Shown: positions 63,703 to 64,000 of the stretch, in pieces | How positions within the stretch are numbered: the stretch's first letter is position 1 | Layout of the letters: each line of letters opens with the position of its first letter | Assembly (NCBI RefSeq): GCF_001655685.1 | Contig: NZ_LYVF01000192.1 | Coordinates: 51,402 to 115,401 of the forward strand | Length of the DNA: 64,000 nucleotides | Direction: 5' to 3' | Source of the DNA: Desulfotomaculum copahuensis | GTDB lineage: Bacteria; Bacillota; Desulfotomaculia; Desulfotomaculales; Desulfovirgulaceae | Notes under the pieces: model-generated | What the model was told of the DNA's origin: nothing | Seen by the model: only the letters and a program-made list of their open reading frames with translations | Databases searched by the model: none | Made by a program: the position numbers and the translations under genes

Positions 63703-64000
63703 CTACTTGTCCAGCCGGGCACCCATTTGGCGGAGTTTTGACTGCACCCGGCGGATTTGATCCATTCCGAAGTCCGCCGGCTGCTCGCCGGAAATGACCG
63801 CACGGGCGGCCGCCACCCCGGCGGCGTCGCCCAGCACGGTCAGGTTGGGCAGTACACGCGTTTCCGCCCAGGCCAATGAAGATGCGCCGGTGGCGTAACC
63901 GGGCACCAGCAGGTTGACCATGGCCGGGGTGACCAGCATCCGGTAGGGAAAGTAAACCGGGTTTTTCGGCTCGCCGCCGCGTTCCCGCCAGTCGGGGCGG
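63703..64000 (-). CDS. FAD-dependent oxidoreductase, C-terminal part (partial)
   Basis: The minus-strand frame is open from the right edge and ends at 63703, giving the last 98 codons or so. The sequence NLLVPGYATGASSLAWAETR then VLPNLTVLGDAAGVAAARAV is the C-terminal FAD-binding signature of the FAD-dependent oxidoreductase family (pfam12831 type). These proteins have been found near surface and sporulation genes, but no substrate can be named from this part. The start lies beyond the window. Confidence 0.8.
   Translation of the reverse strand, partial: RPDWRERGGEPKNPVYFPYRMLVTPAMVNLLVPGYATGASSLAWAETRVLPNLTVLGDAAGVAAARAVISGEQPADFGMDQIRRVQSKLRQMGARLDK

Overview
This window is a piece of a GC-rich, endospore-forming Firmicute chromosome. 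The order atpA-atpG-atpD-atpC, murA, spoIID, spoIIQ-like, spoIIID, mbl is the block known from Bacillus and many clostridia. Many exported proteins end in copper-amine-oxidase-N-like (CuAO_N) domains. There is also an SLH-domain protease and a csaB gene. Together these suggest a Peptococcaceae-type organism (Desulfotomaculum/Pelotomaculum relatives). The assignment is inferred from gene content; no rRNA or tRNA gene was seen.

Layout. 0-9 kb: conserved core with the 3' half of the ATP synthase operon, murA, the sporulation genes and mbl. 9-14 kb: a Uma2-type nuclease gene with a near-consensus promoter and a large SLH-anchored subtilisin-like protease. 14-16.3 kb (minus strand): an ECF sigma factor and its membrane-bound zinc-finger/DUF4349-like anti-sigma. 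16.4-18.3 kb (minus strand): two PIN-domain toxin-antitoxin pairs and a Uma2 remnant; the first pair lies between perfect 75-bp direct repeats. 18.3-32 kb: an envelope region with two near-identical paralogous exported CuAO_N proteins flanking a TolC-like gene, three more CuAO_N proteins (one beta-propeller, one with five Ig-like repeats) and a divergent MFS transporter. 32-37 kb: HlyD plus RND efflux. 37.5-45.3 kb: a truncated GH26-like gene and two related toxin-antitoxin blocks. Block A (38.8-40.8 kb) is decayed and carries an AbrB/PIN module between roughly 131-bp repeats. Block B (44-45.4 kb) carries an Rpn-MntA fusion and HepT. A tetR-hlyD-ABC permease operon lies between the blocks. 45.3-53.4 kb: marR, a second HlyD/RND pair and an EmrA/EmrB-like pair. 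53.7-63.5 kb: cell-wall polymer and surface genes (TagA-like, LCP, DUF5693-like, CsaB, phosphodiester glycosidase with CuAO_N, a beta-propeller). The right edge cuts a minus-strand FAD-dependent oxidoreductase.

Main result. The ECF sigma gene and the two big CuAO_N paralogs each carry the same promoter-like element upstream, GGAACTTTT-N13-TGTCTAA, with identical spacing. This points to a local ECF regulon in which the sigma factor controls itself and two abundant surface proteins. It also shows that the first possible ATG of the sigma gene lies upstream of its own -10 element. A second theme is toxin-antitoxin modules set between direct repeats, together with a duplicated and remodelled block that appears to have truncated a neighbouring glycosidase gene.
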